NCBI GenBank assembly: GCA_012840535.1
Contig: DULF01000134.1
Coordinates: 1-55,700, forward strand
Reading direction: 5' to 3'
Source of the DNA: Clostridiaceae bacterium
GTDB lineage: Bacteria; Bacillota; Clostridia; Acetivibrionales; DUMB01
Length of the DNA stretch: 55,700 bases
Shown: one piece after another, positions 15,197 through 23,499 of the stretch
Layout: each line of letters begins with the position of its first letter
How positions within the stretch are numbered: the stretch's first letter is position 1
The notes under the pieces: generated by a model
The model's input: the letters and a program-made list of their open reading frames with translations, nothing else
Databases searched by the model: none
Told to the model about the DNA's origin: nothing
Translations under genes and position numbers: made by a program

Positions 15197-17911
15197 TTAT
15201 GCATTTATTGCCCGTTTCTCTTCGCGGCCTTCGGTTTTGGATGGCAGTATAGTGATTACCTTATCAAGCTTTATTCGGATATCTTTATCTTTTTTTCCAT
15301 AGTATGCTTTAAGATACATATCTTTGATTTCTCTCATCAACGGATATCTGGGGTTGGTACCGGTGCATTGGTCATCAAAAGCCTGTTCAACCATCTCGTC
15401 CAAATGTTCAAGGAATGTCCATTCGTCTATGTTATATTCTTTAATCGTCTTTTTGATACCGACTTTTGCTTTTAAATCTTCAATTGCCTTTATTAAGTTT
15501 TCCAGCTTTTCCTCATCATTATTACCTTTTATGCCGATAAAGTCTGCGATTTCGGCATATCTTGCCAGGGCATGAGGATATTGATACTGTGGAAATGTTC
15601 CCATCTTAGAAGGAGATTCAGACGCATTAAAGCGTATAACCTCACAAATCATAAGGGCATTGGCAATTCCGTGAGGCAGGTTATAAAATGCGCCTAACTT
15701 GTGAGCCATTGAATGGCATACCCCAAGGAATGCGTTAGCAAAAGCCATACCTGCCATTGTAGAAGCGTCAGCCATTTTTTCCCTGGCTTTTGGATCAGCT
15801 GCTCCAAACTCGTAGGCACGGGGCAGGTATTCAAAAATTGTCTTAATTGCTTTAAGGGCAAGGGCATCTGTATAGTCAGTAGCCATAACAGATACATAAG
15901 CTTCCAGCGCGTGGGTTAGGGCGTCTATGCCTGAAGCGCTTGTAAGCCCCTTTGGTTGGTCCATCATCATATCTGCGTCTACAATCGCCATATTAGGTAG
16001 AAGTTCATAGTCGGCAAGCGGATACTTGATACCGGTCTGTTCATCGGTGATTACAGCAAAAGGCGTAACTTCGCTTCCGGTACCCGAGGTAGTTGGGATA
16101 GCGACAAAGTAAGCTTTTTCACCCATTTTTGGGAAGGTGTATATTCGTTTCCTTATATCCATAAAGCGCATTGCCATGTCCATAAAGTCTACTTCTGGGT
16201 GTTCGTACATGACCCACATTATTTTGCCTGCGTCCATTGCCGAACCTCCGCCGACAGCGATTATGCAATCCGGTTCAAATGCAGCCATTGCAGCAGCTCC
16301 TTCCTTGGCGCAAGCCAAAGTCGGATCAGGCGTAACATTGAAAAATGTAGCATGTTTAATGCCCATTTTATCAAGCTTGTCAGTGACGGCCTTTGTATAC
16401 CCGTTTTTATACAGGAATGTATCAGTAACAATAAACACCTTTTTCTTATTATAAACGTTTTTAAGTTCCTCAAGGGCAACAGGCAGACAGCCCCTCTTTA
16501 TATAAACCTTCTGCGGGGTCCTGAACCAGAGCATGTTTTCTCTTCTTTCGGCGACAGTTTTTATGTTCAGGAGATGCTTTACACCGACGTTTTCGGAAAC
16601 AGAGTTTCCGCCCCATGAACCGCAGCCTAGGGTAAGGGATGGCTCAAGCTTGAAATTATACAGGTCACCGATTCCGCCATGGGATGATGGGGTATTAACG
16701 AGAATGCGGCACGTTTTCATTCTTGCCTCAAATTCTTGCAGCTTTGCCTTTGCTGTATGAGGGTTCAGATATACGGATGCCGTATGGCCGTACCCACCGT
16801 CTGATATAAGTTTTTCGGCTTTATCCAGCGCTTCTGAAAAGCTTTTTGCTTTATACATTGCCAGGACAGGGGAGAGCTTTTCGTGGGCAAACTCTTCTGT
16901 CAGATCGACACTTTCAACCTCTCCAATCAATATCTTCGTATTTTGCGGCACTGATATGCCTGCCAAGGAAGCAATCTTTGCCGCCGGTTGTCCGACAATT
17001 TTAGCGTTTAACGCTCCATTTACAATTATAGTCTTGCGGACTTTTTCAGTTTCTTCGTCATTCAGGAAATAACAGCCGCGTCTTTCAAACTCAGCTTTTA
17101 CTTTATCATATATGTTGTCCAGCACTATTACGGATTGTTCTGAAGCACATATCATGCCGTTGTCAAAAGTCTTGGAATGAATTATTGAATTAACAGCCAG
17201 CAATATATCTGCCGAATCGTCTATGATAGCTGGAGTATTTCCGGGTCCGACGCCTATGGCAGGCTTGCCTGACGAATATGCCGCTTTAACCATGCCGGGA
17301 CCTCCGGTTGCAAGGATCATATCAGCAGATTTCATCAAATGGTTTGTTGCTTCAAGGGACGGAACGTCAATCCAATCGATGATTCCTTCAGGGGCTCCTG
17401 CATTGACGGCAGCTTCAAGAATAATTTTTGCAGCTTCAATGGTGCAGTTTTTAGCCCTGGGATGAGGACTGATGATTATTCCGTTTCTGGTTTTCAGTGC
17501 TAACAGGGCCTTGAATATTGCAGTAGACGTCGGGTTTGTGGTTGGAATAACAGCGGCAATAACGCCGACGGGTTCAGCTATCTTCTTTATGCCATACGCC
17601 TTGTCTTCCTCAATAACACCACAAGTTTTTGTATTTTTATATGTGTTGTAAATGTATTCAGCAGCGTAATGGTTTTTAATCACTTTATCTTCCACAACGC
17701 CCATGCCGGTTTCAGATACTGCCATTTTTGCGAGGCGTATACGCTCTTTATCAGCGGCAACGGCTGCGGCAAAAAAGATTTTATCAACCTGTTCCTGAGT
17801 ATAGCCTGCAAATATTTTTTGGGCGTTTTTCACGCGAATAAGCGCTTCATTAAGCTTTTCAACACTATCTATAATATTGCGGTCTGTATTGTAATCCTTT
17901 AAGTTTTTCAT
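15197..17911 (-). CDS. adhE: bifunctional acetaldehyde-CoA / alcohol dehydrogenase
   Basis: A 904-residue enzyme that reduces acetyl-CoA to acetaldehyde and then ethanol, regenerating two NAD+; it forms spirosomes in the cytoplasm. The N-terminal aldehyde dehydrogenase half (about 1-440) contains the catalytic cysteine in FDNGMICASEQ. The C-terminal iron-dependent alcohol dehydrogenase half has GGGSAMDAGK, THALEAY and HSMAHKLGAFYNLPHG, with the iron-binding histidines. Length and sequence agree with the C. thermocellum enzyme as I recall it. Start ATG at 17911 follows AAAGGAGG. Three Rex-like sites upstream imply repression at high NAD+/NADH ratio, so it would be switched on when NADH builds up. 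It appears monocistronic. Confidence 0.97.
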   Translation of the reverse strand: MKNLKDYNTDRNIIDSVEKLNEALIRVKNAQKIFAGYTQEQVDKIFFAAAVAADKERIRLAKMAVSETGMGVVEDKVIKNHYAAEYIYNTYKNTKTCGVIEEDKAYGIKKIAEPVGVIAAVIPTTNPTSTAIFKALLALKTRNGIIISPHPRAKNCTIEAAKIILEAAVNAGAPEGIIDWIDVPSLEATNHLMKSADMILATGGPGMVKAAYSSGKPAIGVGPGNTPAIIDDSADILLAVNSIIHSKTFDNGMICASEQSVIVLDNIYDKVKAEFERRGCYFLNDEETEKVRKTIIVNGALNAKIVGQPAAKIASLAGISVPQNTKILIGEVESVDLTEEFAHEKLSPVLAMYKAKSFSEALDKAEKLISDGGYGHTASVYLNPHTAKAKLQEFEARMKTCRILVNTPSSHGGIGDLYNFKLEPSLTLGCGSWGGNSVSENVGVKHLLNIKTVAERRENMLWFRTPQKVYIKRGCLPVALEELKNVYNKKKVFIVTDTFLYKNGYTKAVTDKLDKMGIKHATFFNVTPDPTLACAKEGAAAMAAFEPDCIIAVGGGSAMDAGKIMWVMYEHPEVDFMDMAMRFMDIRKRIYTFPKMGEKAYFVAIPTTSGTGSEVTPFAVITDEQTGIKYPLADYELLPNMAIVDADMMMDQPKGLTSASGIDALTHALEAYVSVMATDYTDALALKAIKTIFEYLPRAYEFGAADPKAREKMADASTMAGMAFANAFLGVCHSMAHKLGAFYNLPHGIANALMICEVIRFNASESPSKMGTFPQYQYPHALARYAEIADFIGIKGNNDEEKLENLIKAIEDLKAKVGIKKTIKEYNIDEWTFLEHLDEMVEQAFDDQCTGTNPRYPLMREIKDMYLKAYYGKKDKDIRIKLDKVITILPSKTEGREEKRAINA

Positions 17912-18016
17912 AAAACTTCCTCCTTTGCTATTGGTGGTAATTTTTCTTTAATGCTTTACCACATGGTTTGTATGTATAGGAAATAGACCATGTTGCTGGT
18001 TCACATATAATTTATT

Positions 18017-18101
18017 TTGTTAAAAATTTAACCAATCCTGACAAAAAAATAACCAACAATGATAAATTTTTAACAATCTTTCTTTGATAAAATTTTAACA
18101 T
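18017..18101 (-). promoter_or_regulatory. three Rex-like operator sites upstream of adhE
   Basis: Against the Rex consensus TTGTTAA-N4-TTAACAA there are three matches: 18017-18034 (TTGTTAAAAATTTAACCA, 13 of 14), 18059-18076 (ATGATAAATTTTTAACAA, 12 of 14) and 18084-18101 (TTGATAAAATTTTAACAT, 12 of 14). All lie 106-190 bases before the adhE start. Rex senses NADH/NAD+, and adhE is a classic Rex target in clostridia. Confidence 0.7.
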
Positions 18102-18186
18102 AATATTTCTTAAAAGAGGAAATATAAAAAAAGCATAACAACATGTATTAATTGATATATATGTTTAGAGAGAGGCTGGCCAGTGA

Positions 18187-19131
18187 TTAATTATTTTTTA
18201 AAATTTTGTACAAGGCTTCATTCTTGGCATTTTCCAATTCTTCTACAAACATTTTATCGAGTTTGCTGAACTGGTAATCATTCTTGAAAATTAGGATGTC
18301 CCTGTATTTCATTGTTGCTTCCTTGCAACTTTTTTCAACGAGGGAGTACCGGTTTATAAATTCAGAAGGATTGGCTGAGTCCCACATAAAAGTATTCGGT
18401 ATTGTGGAAACCAAATTAAACAGGCTGCCGATTCCGGTTACAGAAATACGTCTATTGATAATATCATGGTGATTTGCCTGTTTAATATCGGGGTTTTGAA
18501 GAGAAGGTATATTTAGGTCGCCATTGGCTATTTCTACAAAATCCTTTAGGTCAGTGCAGGTAATGTCCATCTTGTGCGCAAGAGGGTTAGAATCGGACAT
18601 CAAAACCTGGTATTGAAACTCCCATATTGGTTTCATACTTAACTTTCTTTCAGCAAGCATTTTAATAATATGTTTTTCCTGGGAAGAAGGGTAGCGAAGG
18701 ATCCCAAGACCGCAATTTCCTTCCGATACATTTTTAATTACATCCATATTGCCGGCTTCTGTAAAGTTGAACTCTATTGCCTTTGAAAGGTCGAGCTTTT
18801 CCGCCGTCTTGATAAACGCATAAGCAATATATCCAGCTGAAGGACATGATACGCTAAATAAAAGCTTATCGCTTTGTGCCGGATGGTAAAGCGATTCTAT
18901 TTTTTCTACTTGCTCCAGTATATTTTTTGCATAGCCGAGAAATTCTTTGCCCTGTGCCGTAGGAATGACTCCCCTGGAAGTGCGCTTAAATATCTGTATG
19001 CCTATGTTTTGTTCCAGTTCCCTGATTGCACGGCTTAAATTCGGTTGTCCCATAAAAAGGTTTTCTGCGGCTTTTGTTATTGACCTTGTTTTTTCAACTT
19101 CAATTGCATATTTTAAATGAATGAGGTTCAT
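18187..19131 (-). CDS. LysR family transcriptional regulator
   Basis: A 314-residue protein with a canonical LysR winged helix (residues 1-60: IEVEKTRSITKAAENLFMGQ, NLSRAIRELEQNIGIQIFKR, then PTAQGKEFLGYA) and a C-terminal effector domain starting about residue 90. The ATG at 19131 follows AAGGG. It lies 275 bases upstream of adhE on the same strand, so a role in adhE control is possible but not shown. LysR proteins more often control a divergent neighbour, and here there is none. The effector is unknown. Confidence 0.9.
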   Translation of the reverse strand: MNLIHLKYAIEVEKTRSITKAAENLFMGQPNLSRAIRELEQNIGIQIFKRTSRGVIPTAQGKEFLGYAKNILEQVEKIESLYHPAQSDKLLFSVSCPSAGYIAYAFIKTAEKLDLSKAIEFNFTEAGNMDVIKNVSEGNCGLGILRYPSSQEKHIIKMLAERKLSMKPIWEFQYQVLMSDSNPLAHKMDITCTDLKDFVEIANGDLNIPSLQNPDIKQANHHDIINRRISVTGIGSLFNLVSTIPNTFMWDSANPSEFINRYSLVEKSCKEATMKYRDILIFKNDYQFSKLDKMFVEELENAKNEALYKILKNN

Positions 19132-19249
19132 TTCAAATCCCTTTGCTTTAGTAATGTTTCCGAATATTATACCATAAAAAGCCGAAAAGCTGTATAAAAT
19201 ATGACCTTTAGTATTTATAACATGTAGTGATGTTCAAACCAAACATGCT

Positions 19250-19288
19250 GGTAAATGGCTGCAATGCTACTGACTGCAGCCATTTACC
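19250..19288. terminator. 14-bp perfect hairpin between M24 gene and LysR gene
   Basis: GGTAAATGGCTGCA (19250-19263) and its complement (19275-19288) are perfectly paired around an 11-base loop. The T-rich tail (TTTTGCTTTTTATTTTTT) is on the plus strand, although both flanking genes run on the minus strand. Read on the minus strand, the same tract is an A-run before the stem. It most likely ends the M24 transcript weakly or also stops plus-strand antisense transcription. Confidence 0.55.
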
Positions 19289-19304
19289 TTTTGCTTTTTA
19301 TTTT

Positions 19305-20480
19305 TTATAAACGGATTATTTCACGGGCGTAGTTTGTAAGAATATCAATTCCGTTTTCGGTAACAACGATACCGTCTTCGTAACGTACGCCATACTTGCC
19401 GTCAGATAGCCAGATATCAACATTAAAGACCATATTGGGCTTGAATACCAAATCGCCCCTGTTGTCTACCCAGGGTTCCTCACATTCCTGGAGACCGGTG
19501 CTGTGAGCAGGTCCATACAGGTTTGTTCCAAAGAAACCGTTTTTCTCGAGGCGAGCCTGGAATTTGTCATAAACCTCAGCGAAACTTACTCCGGGTTTTA
19601 TTAATTCAAGAGTTTCGTTCAAGCACTCGAGGCAAACTGAAATCATTCTTTCCTGCTCCTGCGGAATTTTTCCTATTATAACGGGACGGCACATATTACC
19701 GCAGTATCCGTTGTACTTTGCTCCAAATGTAAGCTGTACCACTTCATTGTTTCCGATGACGCGATCGGTGGACCTGCAAAGGCTTTGGTAAGTCTTGTCT
19801 CCGGAAGTTACCCAAATAGGATAACTTGTACCTTCTGCGCCCATTGTGTAAGCAACGCTGCGCCACTTGGCCTCAAGCTCCCATTCTCTCATGCCGGGCT
19901 TCATATATTCTACAGTTTGTTTCAAAGCTTCTTCAGTTATCCTGTATGCTTCCCTCAAGAGTTCTATTTCCTTAGGAGACTTAAATGTACGCTCTTTTAT
20001 TATTATATCGTCGCGTAATATTATTTCAGCGTCGCCTGCTCCTTTTTTCAGGTCTTCGAAAATAATGTGGGGAATTATGTTGCTGTTGGCAACAGCAATT
20101 TTTTTGATGGGGAAGTTTTTCCTGAATTCATCGAGTATCTGTTTGAAGTCATATGGATTTGTTGGTTTATCCCACTCTGGAGCGCATGTTTCAACGTACA
20201 TTGGATGAATTCTTATATCGTCTATGTTTGCAAACTGGACTGCAAAATCATATGACTCTGGTCCTCCGGTCAGCAATATTGCATTACCTTCCCGCGGTAC
20301 CAGGACCCCGGCAAAATCAAAGACTGCCCAAAAACCGCTAAGATATCTTACATTCGCTGATTCACATTCGCATGCGTGAGTCAGCAATATATCGATATCT
20401 TCAGCCCGCATCCGCTTTTGAAGGTTTTTAATTCTTTGAAGATATTCTTCTTTTGGAATATACTTCCTGCTTTCAACCAT
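19305..20480 (-). CDS. M24 family creatinase/Xaa-Pro peptidase-like protein with altered metal ligands
   Basis: A 391-residue pita-bread-fold protein: an N-terminal creatinase domain (about 1-150, with ADIDILLTHACECESANVRYLSG) and an M24 catalytic domain. The conserved catalytic-type histidine (GPAHSTGLQE) and the last glutamate (VRYEDGIVV) are present. The two aspartates that bind metal in aminopeptidases appear replaced: VVQLTFGAKYNGYCGNMCR has Q and N where DFG and SDM would be expected, and FNVDIW has Asp for Glu. That pattern fits metal-free creatinase-type hydrolases better than peptidases. The ATG at 20480 follows GAGGTG by eight bases. It lies downstream of the ROK gene on the same strand and probably belongs to the catabolic locus. 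Confidence 0.8.
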   Translation of the reverse strand: MVESRKYIPKEEYLQRIKNLQKRMRAEDIDILLTHACECESANVRYLSGFWAVFDFAGVLVPREGNAILLTGGPESYDFAVQFANIDDIRIHPMYVETCAPEWDKPTNPYDFKQILDEFRKNFPIKKIAVANSNIIPHIIFEDLKKGAGDAEIILRDDIIIKERTFKSPKEIELLREAYRITEEALKQTVEYMKPGMREWELEAKWRSVAYTMGAEGTSYPIWVTSGDKTYQSLCRSTDRVIGNNEVVQLTFGAKYNGYCGNMCRPVIIGKIPQEQERMISVCLECLNETLELIKPGVSFAEVYDKFQARLEKNGFFGTNLYGPAHSTGLQECEEPWVDNRGDLVFKPNMVFNVDIWLSDGKYGVRYEDGIVVTENGIDILTNYAREIIRL

Positions 20481-20715
20481 TTTATACACCTCACTAATTA
20501 TTTTATTTAAGCGTTCAGTATTACTGAACCTTTTTGTTACGTAAGCCAGCAAATGCTGCGTCGGCATATTGTAAAAGAATATTATAAGAAATGACATTTT
20601 AACGGGTAATTACAAGTTGTCAGCTTTAGCTGCAGAAAAAAGCTTGTTTGTATTGTTTCTCTTTTTTGGGCCAACGCAGCTGGTTAAATCAGCTGATTGT
20701 ATTAATATGTTTGTA

Positions 20716-21939
20716 CTAATATATATAGAGGTTGTTTTCAAGGTCAATGCTTATAGTCATGATATTGTCGATAAAATATCTTACAGCTCCGAGGCAGGCT
20801 CCGCTGTTGTCCAGAGTAGAGAAGGCAATGGAGCATCTCTCAAACATTTTGTTAATTCCAGCACGTGGTTGTAAGTGTTTCCTAACCTCATCCAAAAACT
20901 GAATGCCGAATTTTTGTATCCCGCCGCCGATAATTACAATATCAATGTTTAACAGCGTAATAACATTGTAAAGGCCAAAAGCAAGAACATGAGCTACTTC
21001 ACGGATAGTCTCGGATGCAACCGGATCGTTGTTGCTATATGCAGTTGCTACTTCATCAATGCTTTTTACAGGCGGAAGTCCCTTGCTTTCAGCACGGCTG
21101 GAATAATTTTTTACGATAGAAGGAAGGCTGAGATAGTTCTCAAGACACCCATGATTGCCACACTCACATTCCACGCCGTTCAAATCAATAGTTGTATGTC
21201 CGAATTCGCCTGCAAAACCTGTACTTCCTTTGTAAAGCTTGCCATCTAGTATAATGCCGGCTCCAACACCATCAGAAATGTTAACATAGAATAAATTTTT
21301 TGTGTTTTTTGCGCATCCGCATTCCTTTTCGGCATACGTGAAGAAAATGGATTCATTACCTATAATAATAGGAAGAGAAGGAAATAATTCAATCAATTCG
21401 GGAATTATATTTTTGTTGTCTTTCAATCCAACGGCGCTGGAAAAAAGAGCATAATTGGTATTGTCTATCATTGCTGGAATAGAAATGCAAACTGCAAGCA
21501 ACTTCTGCTTTTTAATTTTTCGAAACGTATTATTTAGTATTGTTTCATATATGGTTCTTGCAAAATTTTCAGCTCCATCGATTGGAATAGTCTGATGCTC
21601 GACAATATTGCATCTTAAATCGTAGAGATAATACTGCAATCCATTCCGGCACCATCTAAAAGCTGCAAAGTATGCGCCGCTCGGATTGATCTCAAGCATG
21701 ATAGGCTTTCTGCCAATATTTTTTGTGTCGCCAGTCCCGACAGAGATTACAAGCCCACCTTGGATTAGCTCGTCTACAAGCGATGAAACCGTAGTTGGAC
21801 GCAAGTCTGTCAGTTCCGAAAGCTCTGAGCGTGAAATAGGCTGCCTGTGGTATATTAAACTGAACAGAGCTTTAAGGTTGCCTTCCTTTATTAAAGATTG
21901 ATTAATAATGTTTTTCCTGGCATTATTAATAATTGGCAT
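20716..21939 (-). CDS. ROK family transcriptional regulator
   Basis: A 407-residue repressor-type ROK protein. The winged helix is at about 20-75 (QPISRSELSELTDLRPTTVS). The sugar-binding ROK domain includes FYVNISDGVGAGIILDGKLY, the zinc-site histidine region (GEFGHTTIDLNG) and an intact cysteine motif CECGNHGC. It is transcribed divergently from the CUT2 importer operon with 530 bases between, the normal arrangement for a local repressor. The inducer is presumably a phosphorylated or free sugar produced by the neighbouring enzymes. A ribosome site (AGAGGAG) lies about 11 bases before the ATG. Confidence 0.92.
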   Translation of the reverse strand: MPIINNARKNIINQSLIKEGNLKALFSLIYHRQPISRSELSELTDLRPTTVSSLVDELIQGGLVISVGTGDTKNIGRKPIMLEINPSGAYFAAFRWCRNGLQYYLYDLRCNIVEHQTIPIDGAENFARTIYETILNNTFRKIKKQKLLAVCISIPAMIDNTNYALFSSAVGLKDNKNIIPELIELFPSLPIIIGNESIFFTYAEKECGCAKNTKNLFYVNISDGVGAGIILDGKLYKGSTGFAGEFGHTTIDLNGVECECGNHGCLENYLSLPSIVKNYSSRAESKGLPPVKSIDEVATAYSNNDPVASETIREVAHVLAFGLYNVITLLNIDIVIIGGGIQKFGIQFLDEVRKHLQPRAGINKMFERCSIAFSTLDNSGACLGAVRYFIDNIMTISIDLENNLYIY

Positions 21940-22155
21940 TATAAAGTGTACTCCTCTGTATGTAATTAATTAATATCATAGCATAAATTAATTATAATTT
22001 CAATAGTATCTCCTTTATGTGTAATATTTCACATAAAAAATACTAGAATAGATTTGTATATATTAGTTGTAATATCAAGCAATTTTCCTGGCTGAAGCAT
22101 CAATCTTCGCAAAATATGGACGTTGCAAATTAGTATTGAAACATTGGAAAAAGTA

Positions 22156-22184
22156 TTGACAATAATTTTTTTCAATGTTATTAT
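22156..22184 (+). promoter_or_regulatory. sigma-A type promoter of the CUT2 operon
   Basis: TTGACA at 22156-22161 and TATTAT at 22179-22184 with a 17-base spacer, oriented toward the importer genes. An AT palindrome covers the -10, so a repressor could act there. Confidence 0.6.
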
Positions 22185-22282
22185 TTAATTAATAAGTTCG
22201 ATGATAATAATTAAAGTTAAATTATTAATCAAAGAACATTAATAAATAAGGCTAAAACTGCATAACTAAATATTTTACCAGA

Positions 22283-22296
22283 TTCAAACGTTTGAA
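22283..22296. promoter_or_regulatory. 14-base palindrome (candidate operator)
   Basis: TTCAAACGTTTGAA is a perfect palindrome inside the leader of the CUT2 operon, roughly 100 bases downstream of the promoter. A roadblock operator is one possibility. No matching second copy was noticed nearby. Confidence 0.4.
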
Positions 22297-22470
22297 GATG
22301 CAGTTGAATCCGCGTTTAAATCCGCGATTGAATCAGCAGGCTGGCTTAGCTATTTCAAATTTATGCAATTTGGATTAGATTCATGAGATTTAAAAGGCGG
22401 CAGTGTTATATTACAAATTCTTGGAATAAGTTTCTTTTCCAAAATATTCTTTACTTGAGGAGTGTCTTTC

Positions 22471-23472
22471 ATGAGAGCAGAAACCAGTATTGAATCAAGC
22501 AGATTGAATGGAGTAAACCGCGTTTTTGAAACTATCTCAAAGATTACAAAGAATTATGCAATCATTATAGGAATATTCATACTCACTGTTATTTTCTCCC
22601 TGGCCTCGCCTTATTTTTTCACCTACAATAATATCAGGAACATATTTCAGCAGACAACTACAATTGCCATAGTTGTTATAGGCCAGGCAATGATTGTCAC
22701 ATCAGCAGAGTTTGACCTGTCCCTTGGACAAAACGTATGTCTGACTTCGTGTATTCTTGCATGGTTAATCAAGTTTGGCGGAGTCAATCCATGGATAGCC
22801 ATATTGGTTACTCTGGTTGTAGGTACAGCTGTTGGCGCATTTAACGGAGTGTTTGTATCGTATGTTAAAATTCCTGCGTTTATAGTTACATTAGGCTCTC
22901 AAATGATATCCAGAGGTTTTGCCAAAATAATTACGCAGGCTTCTCCTATACCGGGAATGCCTAAAGAAATCCAGTTTTTTGGGAGAGGTTTTATCGGAGG
23001 AAGCCAGTATGGAGTGCCGGTAAGCGTTGTAATTATGATATCCTTTTATGTGATATTCATGCTGTTAATGCATTATACCAAGTTCGGACGTTCGCTGTAT
23101 GCCATAGGCGGAGGAGCGGAGGCTGCATATTTTGCAGGAATAGATGTTAAGAAATATAAAGCGATTACATTTACCATAGCCGGCACGTTATGTGCAATAT
23201 CGAGTGTCATCTTGGTAACAAGGCTTGACAGCGCTGCTCTCACAAATGGAAATCTATATGAATTTGACGCAATGATATCCTGTATTATTGGCGGAATAAG
23301 CTTAGCCGGTGGCAGAGGTAAAATCATTCAGGCGCTTTTCGGTGCTATATTCCTTACGCTGTTCTTCAACGGAATGACAATGCTCAATGTTGACCCCTTC
23401 GTGCAGGACGTGCTAAAAGGTTGTGTGCTTATTGGCGCGGTAGTTATTGACGTAATCCGTAATAAACGCTGA
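22471..23472 (+). CDS. CUT2 sugar ABC permease (RbsC-like)
   Basis: A 333-residue BPD_transp_2 family permease with many hydrophobic helices. Family marks are TTIAIVVIGQAMIVTSAEFDLSLG near residues 60-85, the ATPase-docking segment YAIGGGAEAAYFAGIDVKKYK, and IIGGISLAGGRGKIIQALFG. It forms the membrane channel for a monosaccharide-type substrate. The ATG at 22471 is eight bases after GAGGAG; an in-frame GTG at 22462 overlaps that site. Gene order permease, ATPase, binding protein is unusual compared with rbsACB but common in clostridia. Confidence 0.92.
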   Translation: MRAETSIESSRLNGVNRVFETISKITKNYAIIIGIFILTVIFSLASPYFFTYNNIRNIFQQTTTIAIVVIGQAMIVTSAEFDLSLGQNVCLTSCILAWLIKFGGVNPWIAILVTLVVGTAVGAFNGVFVSYVKIPAFIVTLGSQMISRGFAKIITQASPIPGMPKEIQFFGRGFIGGSQYGVPVSVVIMISFYVIFMLLMHYTKFGRSLYAIGGGAEAAYFAGIDVKKYKAITFTIAGTLCAISSVILVTRLDSAALTNGNLYEFDAMISCIIGGISLAGGRGKIIQALFGAIFLTLFFNGMTMLNVDPFVQDVLKGCVLIGAVVIDVIRNKR

Positions 23473-23499
23473 ATTATCTAAAAGAAGGTGTTTCAAGCA

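Larger units (their letters stand above)
21940..22470. other. 530-base divergent regulatory region
   Basis: No gene is evident. It holds a strong promoter (22156-22184), an inverted repeat TTTATGTG-N8-CACATAAA at 22014-22037, an AT palindrome overlapping the promoter (TTATTTAATTAATAA, 22181-22195), and a 14-base palindrome TTCAAACGTTTGAA at 22283-22296. These are candidate sites for the ROK repressor. The plus-strand leader would be about 280 bases long and contains AATCCGCG twice. Confidence 0.5.

Noticed and set aside
16199-16618. 139-codon plus-strand frame inside adhE
   Set aside because: Antisense shadow of adhE; cysteine/phenylalanine-rich wording with no domain.
20617-20874. 85-codon plus-strand frame opposite the end of the second ROK gene
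   Set aside because: Antisense to a well-supported gene; shadow frame.
22270-22386. Open stretch encoding a short peptide (TFEDAVESAFKSAIESAGW...) in the CUT2 leader
   Set aside because: No ATG, GTG or TTG start near its beginning and no ribosome site; treated as leader DNA.
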